Positions 61,377 through 64,000 of a stretch of 64,000 bases of DNA are shown in pieces (the stretch's first letter is position 1; each line of letters begins with the position of its first letter). The stretch lies in NCBI RefSeq assembly GCF_013394795.1, contig NZ_JABXYU010000001.1, forward strand, positions 1,612,001 through 1,676,000. The letters are read 5' to 3'. The notes under the pieces were generated by a model. The model did no database searches. It was not told the DNA's origin and was given only the letters and a program-made list of their open reading frames with translations. The position numbers and the translations under genes were made by a program. This stretch comes from Leptotrichia sp. oral taxon 223 (GTDB lineage: Bacteria; Fusobacteriota; Fusobacteriia; Fusobacteriales; Leptotrichiaceae).

Positions 61377-63101
61377 TTACATCCTGTCTACCGTATTTAT
61401 TCCAAGAAGTCCAAGCCCTTGCTTTAATATAAATGCAGTTTTTTCCGCCAGTAAAATTCGTGCGTCCATAACTTTTTTATCTTCTTCCTTCAAAATAGAG
61501 TTTGAATTATAGAAGTTATTAAATAATTTGGCTGTGTCAAATAAATAATCGGCAATTATGTTTGGACGATAGCTTTCGTAAGATTTTATTACTGCCTGCG
61601 GAAATCTCAAAAGCTCAACTGCCAGTTCACGCTCAATGCCGTTCATATTTTCCAGAATAATGTCTTTATTTTCCACATTAATATTTTCTTTCTTTAATTT
61701 TCTGAAAATAGACATAATCCGCACGTAAGTATATTGTAAGTAGGGACCTGTGTTGCCTTCAAAGCTAAGTACCTTGTCCCAGGTGAACGTTATATCAGAA
61801 GTCCTGTTCTGGCTCAAATCAAAGTATTTTATAGCTCCACTTCCCACAATTTCAGCAATTTCTTCTTTTTCGTCTTCAGGAATATCAGGATTTTTTTCAT
61901 CGATTACCTTTTTAACTTGAGTTTTTGCCTCATCCAGCAAGTCAACAAGCCTTATTATATTCCCGCTTCTGGAAGAAAAAATCATTCCGTCACCAAATCT
62001 CATAATTCCAAACACGACGTGAGTTTTTTTGTAATTATAAGGTTCACCCAGCAATTCTCCAATTTCAAAAATTTGCTTGAAGTGATTCTGCTGCCTGTCA
62101 TCAGTCAGATAAACAGCTTCGTCTACATTTAATTCATCCCTTCTGAATTTCATTGTAGCCAGATCAGAAGTTGTGTACAAGAAACTTCCGTCTTTTTTCT
62201 GCACAATCGCAGGCGGCAGCTTGTCATTTTCAAAAAACACAACCAATGCTCCTTGATCTTCACGTGCAATACCTTTTTTCTTTAATTCTTCCAGTACAGA
62301 TGGCATCAGATTATTATAAAATGATTCGCCGTAATAGTAGTCAAAGTTCACGCCAAGCCTGCTGTAGATTTTATTATATTCCTTCAGTGAAATATCAATA
62401 AATTCCTTCCACAATTTTTGATTATGCTCATTTCCCAGCTGCAATTTTTTCAGCTCTTCACGTGCTTCATCCTCCAAAGCAGGATTTTTTTTCGATTCTT
62501 CAGAAAACAGCACATAAATTCTTTCCAGTTCTCCAATCGGATCTTCTGCATAAGCTTTTTTGTTCAGCCAATTCTTATAGGCCACAATAAGCTTTCCAAA
62601 CTGCGTCCCCCAATCCCCAATATGGTTATCAGCAAGCGTATGAAATCCCAAAAACTGTAAAATTCTTTTTATGGAATCCCCAATAATCGTGCTCCTCAAA
62701 TGTCCAATGTGCATTCTCTTGGCAATATTGGGAGAGGAATAGTCGATAATTACAGTTTTATCTGTATTCAAGAAGGAAAAATCATATTTTTCGTTTTCCA
62801 CTTTTTTTATTTCTTCATTTAAAAAGTTATTTTTCAAATAAATATTAATAAATCCTGGACCTGCAATTTCCAGCTTTTCGATAATATCATTTTCTGCAAA
62901 ATTATCTACAAGTGTATTTGCAATCTCTCGTGGATTTTTTCCAATTAATTTTGAACTGACCATCGCAAAATTCGTCTGAAAATCTCCAAATTCCTTTTTC
63001 GTGGAATTCTGAATATCAACTTTTTGCGCATAATCAGCACCAAAAATATTATTTATATTTTTTGAAAACAATTTTTTTAATTTAATTGTCAATAATTCCA
63101 T
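61377..63101 (-). CDS. argS: arginyl-tRNA synthetase
   Basis: 574 residues. N-terminal Add1 domain (FGADYAQKVDIQNSTKKEFGDFQ), then the class I HIGH motif in SSPNIAKRMHIGHLRSTIIG. A KMSKS-type loop is weak or absent (FSSRSGNIIRLVDLL), as in many ArgRS. The anticodon-binding domain ends LGLLGINTVDRM. It charges tRNA-Arg. The ATG at 63101 gives a normal N-terminus but has a distant AAAGGAT. An ATG at 63161 would add 20 residues and is less likely. Confidence 0.95.
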   Translation of the reverse strand: MELLTIKLKKLFSKNINNIFGADYAQKVDIQNSTKKEFGDFQTNFAMVSSKLIGKNPREIANTLVDNFAENDIIEKLEIAGPGFINIYLKNNFLNEEIKKVENEKYDFSFLNTDKTVIIDYSSPNIAKRMHIGHLRSTIIGDSIKRILQFLGFHTLADNHIGDWGTQFGKLIVAYKNWLNKKAYAEDPIGELERIYVLFSEESKKNPALEDEAREELKKLQLGNEHNQKLWKEFIDISLKEYNKIYSRLGVNFDYYYGESFYNNLMPSVLEELKKKGIAREDQGALVVFFENDKLPPAIVQKKDGSFLYTTSDLATMKFRRDELNVDEAVYLTDDRQQNHFKQIFEIGELLGEPYNYKKTHVVFGIMRFGDGMIFSSRSGNIIRLVDLLDEAKTQVKKVIDEKNPDIPEDEKEEIAEIVGSGAIKYFDLSQNRTSDITFTWDKVLSFEGNTGPYLQYTYVRIMSIFRKLKKENINVENKDIILENMNGIERELAVELLRFPQAVIKSYESYRPNIIADYLFDTAKLFNNFYNSNSILKEEDKKVMDARILLAEKTAFILKQGLGLLGINTVDRM

Positions 63102-63194
63102 TATTTTAAAGTTTTTATCCTTTCCTTTCACAAAATTTACGTTAATTAAGGGATAACGCATAATCCTTTTTTTCTAAAAAATATTTCCTTGCAT

Positions 63195-63223
63195 ATTATA
63201 TAATAAATTTAATAAAATTTGAA
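63195..63223 (-). promoter_or_regulatory. promoter of argS
   Basis: Minus-strand TTCAAA (63223-63218), 17 nt, TATAAT (63200-63195). Nothing else was recognised between here and 63375. Confidence 0.55.
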
Positions 63224-63375
63224 GTGTTTATTTGTTATTTGGCTGAATAAAAATGTTAAATTTTTTTAATCAACTAATTTTATTTTTTTCATATTTGAAG
63301 GTTGTTTATTAACTATATTCAAATAAAAACTATGAAATATATGTAAGTATTTTTAACATATTATGAAAGTAAAAA

Positions 63376-63404
63376 TTGACAAAAAAAATAAAAAATGTTA
63401 TTAT
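63376..63404 (+). promoter_or_regulatory. promoter of second autotransporter-type gene
   Basis: TTGACA (63376-63381), 17 nt, TATTAT (63399-63404): near consensus, about 60 bp before the presumed start. Confidence 0.8.
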
Positions 63405-63467
63405 GTTGTAAATTTTATAAACATAATTTAATACTTCAAAAAAAAATAAATAAGGAGAGAGAGCATA

Positions 63468-64000
63468 CTGTTTAAAGAAACGGAAAGATTTTTAAAAAGA
63501 ATCTTAAAGAAAAAATACAAATATACAAAAATGCTGTTAATAACATTTTTAATGACAGGTGGACTGGGAATGGCAGTGCCAATAACCCCAAATGCAAATG
63601 GAGAATACATTGTAAATTCAGGTACAGGAGATGGAGAAATTTTAGACTTTTCTAATTCATACAATTCACATGGAGTATTTAGGATTAGTGAAGGTAAAAA
63701 ATTTACTTTAAAAGGATATGGAGATATTGATTCGACGACACAGGCACCATTGTTTACACCTAGAACTGCAATAACAGTTACAAATTCAAATACAGAATTT
63801 GAGGCAACAGGTACAGGTTTAGGAGGGGATTCCGTTGAAATATCTGTTCTTCCATCAAAAGAAGCAATTTTATATACAGTAACAGATCCGATTACTGGTG
63901 CAAGTTCCAGTGCTGCAAATCAGAAAGTAACTTTAAAAGATGTATTTATATGGGCACCAAGAAATTCAGCAGAATCCACTGTGAAAGTTGAAGCAAGAAA
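63468..64000 (+). CDS. N-terminus of an autotransporter-type surface protein, 3'-truncated by window edge
   Basis: The frame is open from a TAA at 63447 to the window end. A basic stretch (FKETERFLKRILKKKYKYTK), then the hydrophobic signal MLLITFLMTGGLGMAVPITP, match Leptotrichia autotransporter N-termini. The passenger begins NANGEYIVNSGTGDGEILDF. No ATG, GTG or TTG suits the ribosome site GGAGAG at 63454; the codon at the expected place is CTG (63468), or ATA three bases before. The first ATG lies inside the signal region. The gene may use a rare start or be poorly translated. Confidence 0.7.
   Translation, partial: MFKETERFLKRILKKKYKYTKMLLITFLMTGGLGMAVPITPNANGEYIVNSGTGDGEILDFSNSYNSHGVFRISEGKKFTLKGYGDIDSTTQAPLFTPRTAITVTNSNTEFEATGTGLGGDSVEISVLPSKEAILYTVTDPITGASSSAANQKVTLKDVFIWAPRNSAESTVKVEAR

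Noticed and set aside
1-64000. tRNA, rRNA, CRISPR or complete insertion sequences
   Set aside because: No T-arm-like GGTTCGAAT blocks in cloverleaf context, no regular spaced repeats and no transposase frame were seen. The only IS-like hint is the inverted repeat at 19659-19744.

Overview
AT-rich, fermentative bacterial chromosome, most like Leptotrichia (Fusobacteriota). The reasons are the base composition, very large autotransporters with a Leptotrichia-style N-terminus, an anaerobic enzyme set (PFOR, class III NrdD/NrdG, a glycyl-radical enzyme), PTS sugar uptake, and a DapH-type lysine route. No tRNA, rRNA, CRISPR array or intact transposon was found.

Layout. 1-8060: sugar cluster with a truncated glucose-superfamily PTS permease, two DeoR-family regulators, a glycyl-radical lyase with its activase (minus strand) and a divergent fructose-6-phosphate-aldolase-like gene. 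The content fits a radical 1,5-anhydrohexitol-6-phosphate route. 8312-12418: envelope genes (O-acetyltransferase fused to SGNH, a stand-alone SGNH paralogue, a lipoprotein, a small secreted protein). 12726-19628: a 2300-residue autotransporter, followed by an inverted repeat, an unknown gene and a decayed pseudogene. 21488-26259: guaA, then nrdD-nrdG behind a promoter with two NrdR boxes. 26469-38676: dapH, a TPR protein, an LD-carboxypeptidase, a DUF3298-like protein, PFOR, an oversized RecJ and a lipid kinase. 38739-39432: tandem small-toxin loci. 39792-44835: GH57 branching enzyme, rlmB, L31 type B and a YbjQ protein. 44896-56588: aromatic pathway genes (DAHP synthase, tyrA, aroB, aroA, aroC), split by about 4.7 kb of unrelated genes. 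56618-63101: MORN-like protein, RNase H-like protein, FabG, RlpA, polysaccharide deacetylase, a small coiled-coil membrane protein and argS. 63468-end: start of a second autotransporter-type protein with an apparent CTG start.

The most notable discovery is a family of three compact loci (6044-6342 minus; 38739-39057 plus; 39113-39432 plus) with one shared design. Each has a strong promoter for a 65-85 nt RNA that ends at an intrinsic terminator. A second same-strand promoter overlaps or abuts that terminator and drives a leader with a GGGGGTG ribosome-binding site and a 22-23 residue hydrophobic peptide. In each locus the upstream RNA is complementary, in colinear order, to the leader next to the ribosome-binding site and to a 4-5 nt leader loop. 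In the tandem pair the pairing arms have diverged but still pair within each copy. This looks like a type I toxin-antitoxin family in which the antitoxin RNA is encoded upstream on the same strand.
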